Program-made: the position numbers and the translations under genes
The notes under the pieces: generated by a model
What the model saw: the letters and a program-made list of their open reading frames with translations, nothing else
What the model was told of the DNA's origin: nothing
Databases searched by the model: none
Source: a virus
DNA: 22,001 nt
Virus record (IMG/VR): IMGVR_UViG_3300032284_001598
Location: 1 to 22,001 of that record
Direction: 5' to 3' (one strand)
In this document: piece by piece, positions 1 through 7,260 of the stretch
Layout of the letters: each line of letters opens with the position of its first letter
How positions within the stretch are numbered: position 1 is the stretch's first letter

Positions 1-171
1 GTCGTCAAATTCGGGCCGTACTTCAATGTTGAAGGTTCCACCGGGCTGAAGGGTCAACTTCTTCCCGTGAATCACTACAGCGGCAATCTGGGTCAATTGA
101 CAACCATGCGGGTTAATACCAGTAGTCTCTAGATCGTACACGACATAATCGCGATATGTATTGAGTGCCAT
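1..171 (-). CDS. DnaQ-type 3'-5' proofreading exonuclease, 5' part only
   Basis: The 57 visible codons run off the left edge of the window. The N-terminus reads VVYDLETTGINPHGCQLTQI, which carries the ExoI motif (D-x-E followed by TTG) of DEDD-family exonucleases such as the DNA polymerase III epsilon subunit. The conserved DLE supplies two metal ligands. ExoII, ExoIII and the rest of the protein lie outside the window. The ATG at 171-169 overlaps the TAA of the preceding 70-residue gene (TAATG), so the two are probably translationally coupled. Its position just after a DNA polymerase III alpha gene suggests it supplies proofreading to the phage polymerase in trans; that role is inferred from family and context. 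An RNase T or generic DEDDh nuclease role cannot be excluded from this fragment. Confidence 0.85.
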   Translation of the reverse strand, partial: MALNTYRDYVVYDLETTGINPHGCQLTQIAAVVIHGKKLTLQPGGTFNIEVRPEFDD

Positions 172-383
172 TATTTATCCTTCAATTCTAAAAATTTTGC
201 AATTGCTTCATTTAGGTCATAATATATTTGCGAGAATTTATTGCTATGGACTTGATAGATCCCATTCTTTTTTCCGCGATACCAAGGAACATGATTCCTT
301 AAGTCACACAAAGAAATATCCTTATAGTCAATATCATTACCATCTCTAATAACTGTTGCGTAATCTAAAAATTTATCATTCAT
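171..383 (-). CDS. Hypothetical 70-residue protein between polymerase and exonuclease
   Basis: I do not recognise this gene. I start it at the ATG at 383 (MNDKFLDYATV) because a GGAAA lies about eight bases upstream; the frame stays open to 431, but that would overlap the polymerase far more. It overlaps the polymerase stop by 8 nt and its TAA overlaps the exonuclease ATG. The C-terminal half (WYRGKKNGIYQVHSNKF, then YYDLNEAIAKFLELK) looks like two or three short beta strands followed by one helix. That layout loosely resembles AP2-type or other small DNA-binding domains found with phage homing endonucleases, but no diagnostic residue makes this firm. Its place at the break point of a truncated polymerase makes it a candidate passenger or remnant. 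Confidence 0.65.
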   Translation of the reverse strand: MNDKFLDYATVIRDGNDIDYKDISLCDLRNHVPWYRGKKNGIYQVHSNKFSQIYYDLNEAIAKFLELKDK

Positions 384-1872
384 GTGTAATTTCCATAATT
401 TTATCCAAAAGATTAACCCCAAGGACATCAAACTTTGTTAGTCCCACTTTGTCTAAGTCATGCATTTCAAACCCCACAATTGGATTACCTTCTCTATCCT
501 TAATCAATGGAGCATCGTTAATTAGATCATCATTAGAAATAATTACTCCAGCAGGGTGTTTGCCTTGACTTTTATAAGTTCCTTCTATTCTTATAGCAAG
601 ATCAAACATATCTGACAACTCTCCACTTAAATTTCCATCCTTATCTAGTTTGCACCACTTCTCCAGCTTATCGGGTTTATTCTCAAGAGTCCAAAGAATA
701 ACAGATTTAATATCCATTTCTTCTAGTTCGTCAGATATACTAGCTTCTTGAGGCAAACTTTCAGTGATCTCATTCAATTCGGAAAAAGATAAGTCAGCAT
801 AGATACGGGCAACTTCTTTAATTACTGATCGCCCCTGAAGACGACCGAATGTAATCATTTGAAATACTCGACTATAACCATACTTATTTTTAAGATAATC
901 AATAATCTGATCTCTGTACTGAGATGGAACGTCCATATCAATATCCGGTAATGAGATGTTGTCTTTGCTAAATCGTCCTGAGTTCAGGAAGCGAGAGAAT
1001 AATAAGTCATATTTTACTGGATCAATTTCTGTAATGCCTAATAGATAAGATACTAAACATCCACCAGCAGATCCTCTTCCCGGCCCCGGCAACCAACCAT
1101 TATTTCTAACATATGCAATAATATCTTGCACAATTAAAAAGTACCCCGCAAGACCAAATCCATTAATAATGGATAGTTCATACTTTACACGATCTGCATA
1201 CTCATTACGTTTATCACCTTTTAAATGTGATAATTTCTTCTTCCATCCATCTCTACAAAGTTGAGTAATGTACTCTTCTTCGGTTTGACCTTGACAATCT
1301 ACTTTAGGAAGTTTAGGCTTGGAGAATATAGTATAGTCTTGGAGTTCAGAAATTAACTGCTCATTTGCAAAATGTTGCGTTTTAGTAGGTATAATTTTAT
1401 GTGTTGGATGAAAGAAATAATGATCAGATTCAAAGAACTTTTTATATTCTCCCATGTCAATATCTTTGGCTTTTTTCAAAGTCGTTTTAAAACCTGAGCA
1501 TAAAGAAATTCTATGTAAGATAGCATCTCTTTGATCTGCATAATATACACTCATAAGAGCGAGTTCATCCCCCTTATAAAATTGCAGATCTTTATTATCA
1601 TAAATGATATCTTCTCCAGATACTAGCCTAATAAGAATCTTATATCCAAATAATGATTTTACAATATAGTAACCACCATCAGCCTTCCAGCCAATGATGG
1701 GAACTATACCTTCTTTTTTCATACAGCTAAAGAATTCAACTACACCACTCAATGAGTTATCAGCAAGCAAACAATGAGTATAGCCAAGTTCTTTGCACTT
1801 TTTAGCTGCCTCATCTGGCTTGATGAAGCCTTTTAATAACGAATAATGAGTTGTAATACTAGGAATTAACAT
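376..1872 (-). CDS. dnaE-like: DNA polymerase III alpha subunit, N-terminal half (truncated or split)
   Basis: This is a C-family replicative DNA polymerase. The N-terminal 70 residues form a PHP-like domain (THYSLLKG, then GIVPIIGW). The palm follows: GPGRGSAGG at residues 263-271 is the signature loop, LPDIDMDV holds catalytic Asp312 and Asp314 (matching D401 and D403 of the E. coli enzyme), and LTKFDVLG holds the third catalytic Asp482 (matching D555). The protein ends 16 residues later, at residue 498. Normal alpha subunits exceed 1000 residues, so the fingers, beta-clamp binding, OB and C-terminal domains are missing. The reading frame is otherwise clean. The start is supported by AAGGAA upstream, and the ATG abuts the stop of the nuclease gene (TAAATG). 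The missing half may lie beyond the left edge as a second gene. On its own this piece would not be expected to polymerise. Confidence 0.9.
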   Translation of the reverse strand: MLIPSITTHYSLLKGFIKPDEAAKKCKELGYTHCLLADNSLSGVVEFFSCMKKEGIVPIIGWKADGGYYIVKSLFGYKILIRLVSGEDIIYDNKDLQFYKGDELALMSVYYADQRDAILHRISLCSGFKTTLKKAKDIDMGEYKKFFESDHYFFHPTHKIIPTKTQHFANEQLISELQDYTIFSKPKLPKVDCQGQTEEEYITQLCRDGWKKKLSHLKGDKRNEYADRVKYELSIINGFGLAGYFLIVQDIIAYVRNNGWLPGPGRGSAGGCLVSYLLGITEIDPVKYDLLFSRFLNSGRFSKDNISLPDIDMDVPSQYRDQIIDYLKNKYGYSRVFQMITFGRLQGRSVIKEVARIYADLSFSELNEITESLPQEASISDELEEMDIKSVILWTLENKPDKLEKWCKLDKDGNLSGELSDMFDLAIRIEGTYKSQGKHPAGVIISNDDLINDAPLIKDREGNPIVGFEMHDLDKVGLTKFDVLGVNLLDKIMEITHE

Positions 1873-2913
1873 TTATTTTCCTTGCTGAATGCTTCCGGGA
1901 TCTTGATATTTTCCAATAACGAAACCCGACTTAGAACATGTAGCCACAGTCTTTTCCATACCAATAGTATAGAGTTGCTGTTCTACGTGGTGACACATGG
2001 TCTTATCGGTTCCGGGCCAATTGGTTTTGTAAAAATGACATAGCTTTTCGCATTTGAAATTCTTACGGTCTCGTGAGATTGGCTTGGGCGTTTGATTCAT
2101 TGTAATCTCCTTAAACATTTTTTCAAGTGTCTTAAGGAAATTTTTATCATCATCTTCATCAAATGCAAGAGTGAAAGGTCCACCATCCCTACAAAAGAAT
2201 ATTGTCATCAATGCATATCTGTGTTGAGGATATAGTTTACTCACTGCGTAATGATATAATAGCAGTTGCATATCTTGCATCAGCTTGGCATAATCTTTCT
2301 TCTCTCCGGTCGCCCAGTCAAGCCTCTGTCCAGTTTTCCAGTCGATTACCTCAATTGTACCATCTGGGAGTTCAGTGACAAGATCAATTGTTCCTTTTAT
2401 GGCAAGATTTCCTGAAATTTCTTTTCCGTCTGGACCCGTGAAACTAAATTTAGCCCAAGGCTCTTTAATTGGAATATCAAAGTGAGGTTCTGTATCAATA
2501 ACTTTACGATTACGAGGGTCAAATTGTCCCTTATTATATGCAAGGGTGTCCCATACCATTTTATAGCAGAATTCATAATCCTTCTGATTGAATTCATTAT
2601 GAGTACAGTGTTTTTTATAATAGTCAAAACTTCTACCAAGAATATAGTTTACAAACTCATCAGTAAATAATTCTTCTTCAGTAAAAGAAAAGTCACCCAA
2701 TGGCTCTTGAGTGACTTTCATTTTTCCTCTTTTATTAAACTGTGTTCTCTTTTTACATATTGCTAATGTTTCAAATACAGCGTGAGTTATTGTACCCATG
2801 TCCGCACGTTTCCCTGATGGGGATTGCCACCCCAAAACGTATTGAAAAAAATAACTCATTTGGCAATACTTCCATTGGTTCAGGGAGGACGACCGAAAAT
2901 ACGTGATGATCAA
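1873..2913 (-). CDS. PD-(D/E)XK exonuclease, RecB/Cas4-like with probable Fe-S cysteines
   Basis: The 346-residue protein has the RecB-type nuclease core: THAVFE with His44, GTIDLV with Asp177, IDWKTG with Asp191 and Lys193 as the D-x-K catalytic pair, and MQLLLYHYA as the QxxxY motif (Gln216, Tyr220). Cys17 near the N-terminus and Cys288, Cys292 and Cys307 near the C-terminus are arranged as in AddB or Cas4 proteins, where four cysteines bind a 4Fe-4S cluster; the cluster is inferred. It probably processes DNA ends during recombination or replication. The start is TTG: AGGAGA lies five bases upstream, and the first internal ATG is at residue 19, after the conserved FRSSSLNQWKYC segment. No CRISPR array or cas1/cas2 is present, so I do not call it Cas4. 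Confidence 0.88.
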   Translation of the reverse strand: MIITYFRSSSLNQWKYCQMSYFFQYVLGWQSPSGKRADMGTITHAVFETLAICKKRTQFNKRGKMKVTQEPLGDFSFTEEELFTDEFVNYILGRSFDYYKKHCTHNEFNQKDYEFCYKMVWDTLAYNKGQFDPRNRKVIDTEPHFDIPIKEPWAKFSFTGPDGKEISGNLAIKGTIDLVTELPDGTIEVIDWKTGQRLDWATGEKKDYAKLMQDMQLLLYHYAVSKLYPQHRYALMTIFFCRDGGPFTLAFDEDDDKNFLKTLEKMFKEITMNQTPKPISRDRKNFKCEKLCHFYKTNWPGTDKTMCHHVEQQLYTIGMEKTVATCSKSGFVIGKYQDPGSIQQGK

Positions 2914-3011
2914 AATTCTCTCCTATTATTAACTACCAATTTACAAAATTGTATAAATTCTTCTTGGCTAAGATCCCATTTCATAGCATTTATTTTTTTA
3001 GGAACTTTTGA
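2910..3011 (-). pseudogene. C-terminal remnant of an HNH homing endonuclease
   Basis: Between the dNMP kinase stop and the nuclease start, the minus strand is open in the kinase frame after tandem stops (TAA TGA). It encodes 33 residues including VPKKINAMKWDLSQEEF and FIQFCKLVV, ending NNRREF. Over 31 aligned positions, 17 are identical to the last residues of the intact HNH endonuclease at 7257-7958 (KKVNMMK, LSDQDF, FIDFC, NRGE). The N-K/x-MK-x-x-LS segment is the usual tail of phage HNH nucleases. The catalytic HNH core is absent, so this is a deletion remnant and not a working nuclease. Its last codons contain the AGGAGA that serves as ribosome binding site for the downstream nuclease gene, and its TGA overlaps that gene's TTG. 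Confidence 0.8.
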
Positions 3012-3014
3012 TCA

Positions 3015-3833
3015 TTATTTAATTGACATTGTACTTGGTTTTCTTGCAGGCTTTTCCATTGATGGTATATCTGTTTTTACATCAAACCAGCCCCATCCAC
3101 TAATAATTTCAATTAGTTTTTGACATGATTCTTCAATCCCAAGATTTTGAGTATCTATAACAGCGTCAAATCCATCATAATTATCTAGAGCTAACTCGCT
3201 TGAATGATAATCTTCACCTTCAATTGTTCTAGTTAATCTAATAACTTTACCACCTGCATTTTGAACTGCCTTGACTTCATTCTCAAATCTAGCATCTGAG
3301 ATAATTGCCAAATTTGATTCTTCAGCAAGAATGTCTTTAATAGTTCTATCTGTCCATATGTCTGGATACATTTTTCTACATAGATCAGTTCCAAAATATT
3401 GCATGAATTCTCTACCAGTCATAAATCCAGATTTACCTTTGATCTTAACTGGCATATCTTCCCACTTGTATTGAGTTGGTGTATTTTTTTGTTCGTCTGT
3501 TCCATAAACAGATTCGCGAGGAATATTAAATAGCCCAATTGCAATTTCCTTTAATGCGGTTGCAAATGCATAATGTTTAACAAAAGGCCAAATATTATCC
3601 ATCGCCCAAACTGCAAATTCAATATCTAATCGCGTTACATCTATTCTGCCCTTGCCCTTAGAAATCTTTCCATTTTCTTCTCTGATACTGGTTTCAACTA
3701 CAATATCACCTGTATCTGCAATTTCAAAAGCATCAATCAAATTATATGATTTTAATTGATACCCATGAATAAAATTACAAAGAGTATTCTTACCACTTTG
3801 CTTTTTTCCAGAAAATGCTAAAATTTGAGTCAT
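3015..3833 (-). CDS. Deoxynucleoside monophosphate kinase, phage T4 gp1-like
   Basis: This family phosphorylates dNMPs to dNDPs for phage DNA synthesis. The P-loop is GKKQSGKNT at residues 9-17. GREFMQYFGTDLCRKMYPDIW and IISDARFENEV in the second half are typical of phage deoxynucleotide monophosphate kinases; the latter carries the conserved D-x-R-F-x-N-E signature. At 272 residues it is slightly longer than the T4 enzyme, with a charged segment at about residues 50-65 and a Lys/Pro/Ser tail. The ATG overlaps the primase TAA (TAATG). It sits in a replication operon and matches the other dNTP-supply genes in the window (ribonucleotide reductase, dCMP deaminase, dUTPase). Which dNMPs it accepts cannot be read from sequence. 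Confidence 0.88.
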   Translation of the reverse strand: MTQILAFSGKKQSGKNTLCNFIHGYQLKSYNLIDAFEIADTGDIVVETSIREENGKISKGKGRIDVTRLDIEFAVWAMDNIWPFVKHYAFATALKEIAIGLFNIPRESVYGTDEQKNTPTQYKWEDMPVKIKGKSGFMTGREFMQYFGTDLCRKMYPDIWTDRTIKDILAEESNLAIISDARFENEVKAVQNAGGKVIRLTRTIEGEDYHSSELALDNYDGFDAVIDTQNLGIEESCQKLIEIISGWGWFDVKTDIPSMEKPARKPSTMSIK

Positions 3834-4915
3834 TAAAATAATCCCTTCATCTGAGGTTTGAGTTCTGTTTCAATTTCTTCAATAGTCATTTCACCAATGT
3901 CTTTTTTAGATATGATTGGCCTGAAATAATTAAATCTTCTTCCACCTTTATTTATAATTCCCTGTGCAGCTTTTTCTCCAGCCTCATCTGTATCTGTTAA
4001 TATAATAACATTCATTACTCCAAGTTTTTCAAGTGCGATCAACTGATCTTCACTCAAATCAGCACCGAAGATTCCTGCACAATTTTTTATACCAGCTTCA
4101 TATAATCTCCAAACATCTCCTTGTCCTTCCACCAGAACTATAGATGAAGTTTTTTGTATATGAGATTTAGTTATCCAAAGTCCATATAAATAGAAAGATT
4201 TCTTAAATCCTTTGCTATTGAGCCATTTATACTTTTTATCATTATCGTCTAGACTTCTACCGACACATCCAATATAATTATAGCTTTCATCGTATATAGG
4301 AACCACTGCCCGATTATACATTTGCCTATGAGGATTATAGCATTCGCCAACGTCAAAAGCAATTAAGGTTTCTGGTAAATATCCACGACCGATAAAATAT
4401 TTTGATGGGATTTCTAGTGAGCTAACTATCTGGTCTCTTGATATACCCAAAGATACCTTTTCTGGTTCTCTGGTCAAAACTTCCATTAACTTATTATTGT
4501 TATAAATAGTTTCAGAAATCTTCTCTTCTTCAATATCTATAAGCTTTTTATTTAAGAATGATAAACAATAATTAATAGCAGAATAGAATGTTGCTTCTTT
4601 CCCCTGTTTTTGGGATAGCACACCCTTTACAAATCCAATAATGTTCTTTCCATGATCTCTTTCGCATCCATGTGTCCAGCAAACCCAGTTTCCTTTTGAT
4701 TTATTGCCATCCGTAAATATGCAAGCCCCTTCACAGTTGTCTCCCCCGTGAACGGGACATGCAAAAGCAATTCTATTCTCAAATTCATTATATTCAATTT
4801 TCAAAGATTCTAATAGAGATGGTAATTTATTTGATAGCTCATTGCATATCGAATAGATTTTCTCCCGACTGATCTTCTCGTTCTTCGAATGGCGGTTCAT
4901 CGTTTTGTTGGACAT
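3833..4915 (-). CDS. DNA primase with CHC2-like zinc finger and TOPRIM domain
   Basis: The N-terminal region has a zinc-binding pattern: CPVHGG followed about 25 residues later by CWTHGC, giving C-x2-H and C-x4-C (Cys53, His56, Cys79, Cys84 from this start). The C-terminal half holds a TOPRIM fold: IVLVEGQGDVWRLYEAG supplies the conserved Glu, and VIILTDTDEAGEKAA supplies the D-x-D motif. Together these identify a DnaG-type phage primase that lays RNA primers for the neighbouring helicase and polymerase. The start is uncertain. The ATG at 4915 has GGAG nine bases upstream, a GTG at 4930 is also in frame, and the ATG at 4900 lacks a site. Every choice overlaps the helicase 3' end by more than 60 nt, which is unusual here. 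Confidence 0.88.
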   Translation of the reverse strand: MSNKTMNRHSKNEKISREKIYSICNELSNKLPSLLESLKIEYNEFENRIAFACPVHGGDNCEGACIFTDGNKSKGNWVCWTHGCERDHGKNIIGFVKGVLSQKQGKEATFYSAINYCLSFLNKKLIDIEEEKISETIYNNNKLMEVLTREPEKVSLGISRDQIVSSLEIPSKYFIGRGYLPETLIAFDVGECYNPHRQMYNRAVVPIYDESYNYIGCVGRSLDDNDKKYKWLNSKGFKKSFYLYGLWITKSHIQKTSSIVLVEGQGDVWRLYEAGIKNCAGIFGADLSEDQLIALEKLGVMNVIILTDTDEAGEKAAQGIINKGGRRFNYFRPIISKKDIGEMTIEEIETELKPQMKGLF

Positions 4916-6299
4916 TATTAGCTGCTCCACTCTTTAATTCATTTCTTGTAAACCATTCAGTCAATTTAGCCGTTGAGCCATTCATTTTTATATTTATATA
5001 GTCACCTTGATCAAGTCCAGAACCGTGACGATTTTTGAGAAATACAATTTTACGATTGCCATGTTGATCACCGTCATCTGCAATCTCTTCATCACTTTTA
5101 ACTTGAAATTTAGCCACTGTGGTTGCAAGCCATTGTAATCTATCAGATTGGGCAATTTCTTCTTCTCTATTCAATTGTACAAAAGAAAGGCATGGAACAT
5201 CATACTTAATACAAAAATCGTTCATCTTAGTAATTTGAAATCCAAGAGCCTGATATTCCTGCATTGCAGCAGATAATCCAGCACTACTCATTAATTTGAA
5301 GTAGTCATAAATAATTAAACAATCTTTCGTTTTTCCATTCCCGTCTACTCCAACATGTTGATGAATCCATTTCTTCATGATATTTAGAATATTATCAAAT
5401 GGTTGACCGGCAATTGACATATAGTGATAAGGTATATCTTTCAAGTAATTAGCTGCTCGCATGACGCTTTCTTTTGACATAAAGCTATTTGCAAACTTAC
5501 CCTTAGCAATATCATTAATTTTAATACCACTAATATTTGCCAACATACGATTTCTCTGATCTTCAATATCCATTTCGGTATCAAGATAAAGAGTTGGTAT
5601 ATATAATTTACCTGCTGTATGCAATGCAACATTTGTAGAAATAACGCTTTTGCCAACGCCTGTTCTAGCCCCAATTAAGCATATGGATTTTCGTCGAACT
5701 CCTCCTCCAATAGCTTCATCGAAACGATTAAGGCCGGTAGGAATCCCAAGATAGTCAACAGGATTATCAATAAGGTATTGAACATACTCATCAATTTTAT
5801 CTCCAACTAACATTGTTTGATTGCTATGATCTTTATATGCCGCTGAAGTAATCTCAATAATTGGATTCTCGACTAATCCAATAATCTCTTCAATTCCCTC
5901 ATCGCCTGTAATTTTATTTAATGCTTTATCACAACTTGCGATTGTTTTTTTCATATCTCTAGCAAGTTTTAACTTAGCTAACTTGGCTGCAAATTTAGGC
6001 ACATTATCTTTATTGATTGGAAAATTAAATAACGACCGAATGAATCCCATTTCGGTCGTCTTATTAATTAACTCATAAACTCCTAATTTTTGAGCAGTGG
6101 AAAATATAGTTAAATATTCGATATTTTGATTATTAGCAATAATATCTTGGATACAACTATATATAACTTGATTTAATTCATGTGCAAAATAATCAGCATC
6201 AATAAAATCTAGCTCTACGTAAACTTCCAAGCCGTACTGGCAAATGCCCGCAAGTACAGCACGTTCAACGGGTAAATTTTCAAGTACAGCTTGGCTCAT
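4839..6299 (-). CDS. dnaB-like: Replicative DNA helicase, DnaB family
   Basis: The 486-residue protein has a DnaB architecture. The N-terminal helical domain is at about residues 5-115 (ERAVLAGICQ; the DADYF segment). A linker and the RecA-like motor follow, with Walker A GARTGVGKS at 210-218, TLYLDTEM as motif H1a, CLIIYDYFKLM as Walker B, and a late KNRHGSG segment containing the arginine-finger region. It should unwind DNA as a hexamer ahead of the phage polymerase and recruit the adjacent primase. The C-terminal 30 residues are acidic and probably disordered, and they overlap the primase start. GGAG lies ten bases before the ATG. A perfect 9-bp inverted repeat inside the gene (6032-6059) is not clearly meaningful. 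Confidence 0.93.
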   Translation of the reverse strand: MSQAVLENLPVERAVLAGICQYGLEVYVELDFIDADYFAHELNQVIYSCIQDIIANNQNIEYLTIFSTAQKLGVYELINKTTEMGFIRSLFNFPINKDNVPKFAAKLAKLKLARDMKKTIASCDKALNKITGDEGIEEIIGLVENPIIEITSAAYKDHSNQTMLVGDKIDEYVQYLIDNPVDYLGIPTGLNRFDEAIGGGVRRKSICLIGARTGVGKSVISTNVALHTAGKLYIPTLYLDTEMDIEDQRNRMLANISGIKINDIAKGKFANSFMSKESVMRAANYLKDIPYHYMSIAGQPFDNILNIMKKWIHQHVGVDGNGKTKDCLIIYDYFKLMSSAGLSAAMQEYQALGFQITKMNDFCIKYDVPCLSFVQLNREEEIAQSDRLQWLATTVAKFQVKSDEEIADDGDQHGNRKIVFLKNRHGSGLDQGDYINIKMNGSTAKLTEWFTRNELKSGAANNVQQNDEPPFEEREDQSGENLFDMQ

Positions 6300-6300
6300 T

Positions 6301-6639
6301 TTACTTTACTCCATAAAATCTCTTAATAAATCCGGGCAACTTGTCTAGTTCTGCTTTAAATGCAGCTTGGAAAGAATTAACCAAATCTTTGATATTCTTT
6401 TCTGCTTCATAAGCAATTTGCAATGTTTCTTTAACTGTTGCTTTTGCCTGATCTAATTGAACAACTAAAGCCTGATATTCGGCCTGTGCCTTCTTATATT
6501 CATCTTCGATATTCTTTAAAGCGGCTTCAATGGCTTCCACTTTTTTTTGCATATCTTCAACATTAACTGCTGCCATAACAGGAATAGTTGCTATTTCTGG
6601 GGCGGGAGCGGGGCCATCGCCATATACTTTTTTCGACAT
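6301..6639 (-). CDS. Coiled-coil protein with C-terminal LPxFIKRFYG motif
   Basis: No known family is recognised. From the ATG at 6639 (GGGAA upstream) the protein has 112 residues; longer in-frame extensions to 6672 would overlap the preceding gene. Residues 1-35 are Pro/Ala-rich (PAPAPEIATIP). The rest is a long amphipathic helix rich in Glu, Lys, Ala and Gln, with a heptad feel (VEAIEAALKNIEDEYKKAQ). It ends in LDKLPGFIKRFYGVK. The neighbouring upstream gene ends in a near-identical motif, so the two are probably paralogues or partners. The stop lies one base before the helicase ATG. A structural or scaffolding role is possible, but function is unknown. Confidence 0.8.
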   Translation of the reverse strand: MSKKVYGDGPAPAPEIATIPVMAAVNVEDMQKKVEAIEAALKNIEDEYKKAQAEYQALVVQLDQAKATVKETLQIAYEAEKNIKDLVNSFQAAFKAELDKLPGFIKRFYGVK

Positions 6640-6640
6640 T

Positions 6641-7021
6641 TTAATTTCCCTTTCCGTATAACTTCTTAACAATTCGTGGAAGTTTATTATAAGATTCTAC
6701 GATCTTATCAGCTTGATCTTGTGTTAATTGACGATTTTCTTCAGCAAGTTTCTTTTCTGCAATAAGTTTGTTGTTCGCTTCAAGTAAAATCTTATTAGAC
6801 TTTTGCAAATCTTCAGAATATGCATGTAATTCTGCAAGCTGCATCTCATATTCAAGCACTTGCTTATCAAGCTCAGCAACTTGATTCTTTAGAGAAGGCG
6901 TATCTGCATCTCCATATTGACGGGCGTTTAATTCATAAACATGAATTGTTTCGAGTTGATCGACCGCAGCTCTAATTGCTTCAAATTGATTGTAAGCATT
7001 CAATGGATTTTTTTCTGACAT
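6641..7021 (-). CDS. Coiled-coil protein, probable paralogue of the next gene
   Basis: This 126-residue protein has no recognised family. Residues 10-35 are mixed helix, and residues 45-115 form a charged coiled coil (VAELDKQVLEYEMQLAEL, then LLEANNKLIAEKKLAEENRQ). It finishes with YNKLPRIVKKLYGKGN, which matches the C-terminal motif of the gene at 6301-6639 (L-P-x-[IF]-[VI]-K-[KR]-x-Y-G). The strong ribosome binding site AAGGAGA overlaps the stop of the preceding Pro-rich gene. The two coiled-coil genes lie back to back, with the Pro/Val/Gln-rich exported peptide just upstream, suggesting one functional unit. That unit is inferred from order only. Confidence 0.82.
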   Translation of the reverse strand: MSEKNPLNAYNQFEAIRAAVDQLETIHVYELNARQYGDADTPSLKNQVAELDKQVLEYEMQLAELHAYSEDLQKSNKILLEANNKLIAEKKLAEENRQLTQDQADKIVESYNKLPRIVKKLYGKGN

Positions 7022-7032
7022 TTTAATTCTCC

Positions 7033-7260
7033 TTAAGGGTAAATTCTATAGATTGGGTATGGGTAATATACAGGTTGATATACTGGAACCTGCAATGGTA
7101 CATAAACAGGTCGTGGAACTACAATATACTGGGGTTGTTGAACCACATATTGGACTACTATTGGTTGCGGCTGTTGAACCACAATTTGTTGTGGAATATA
7201 TGGGTTAACTACAAAAAGTTGACCCAGTGTTGACATTGCTAAAAAAGCTAAAGCATTCAT
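7033..7260 (-). CDS. Short Pro/Val/Gln/Tyr-rich peptide with signal-like N-terminus
   Basis: The 75-residue peptide starts with a hydrophobic segment (MNALAFLAMSTLGQLFVV) that could be a signal peptide or anchor. The remainder is almost wholly Pro, Val, Gln, Ile and Tyr in a repeating pattern: QQIVVQQPQPIVVQYVVQQP, then PVYVPLQVPVYQPVYYPYP. There are no Cys and almost no charged residues. No enzyme motif is present, and the composition suggests an extended, surface-associated or self-assembling peptide. The ATG overlaps the HNH stop (ATGA), and its GAGGTG ribosome binding site lies inside the final codons of the HNH gene. It is a real gene by site and spacing; its function is unknown. Confidence 0.75.
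   Translation of the reverse strand: MNALAFLAMSTLGQLFVVNPYIPQQIVVQQPQPIVVQYVVQQPQYIVVPRPVYVPLQVPVYQPVYYPYPIYRIYP

Noticed and set aside
376-1872. Split-intein explanation for the truncated polymerase
   Set aside because: No N-terminal intein block follows the polymerase part; the protein ends at MEITHE with no Cys/Ser splice junction or Hint-type sequence.
1873-2913. Possible Cas4 and hence a CRISPR-linked system
   Set aside because: The cysteine and nuclease motifs fit Cas4/AddB-type proteins, but there is no repeat array, cas1 or cas2, and the gene lies in a phage replication operon.
2824-3123. Plus-strand ORF of 99 codons across the HNH remnant and kinase end
   Set aside because: It is a shadow of minus-strand coding sequence, with no ribosome binding site and no recognisable protein.
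6032-6059. Perfect 9-bp inverted repeat (ACGACCGAA / TTCGGTCGT) inside the helicase gene
   Set aside because: About one such repeat with a short loop is expected by chance in 22 kb, it is inside a conserved reading frame, and no T-tract follows closely enough to call a terminator.
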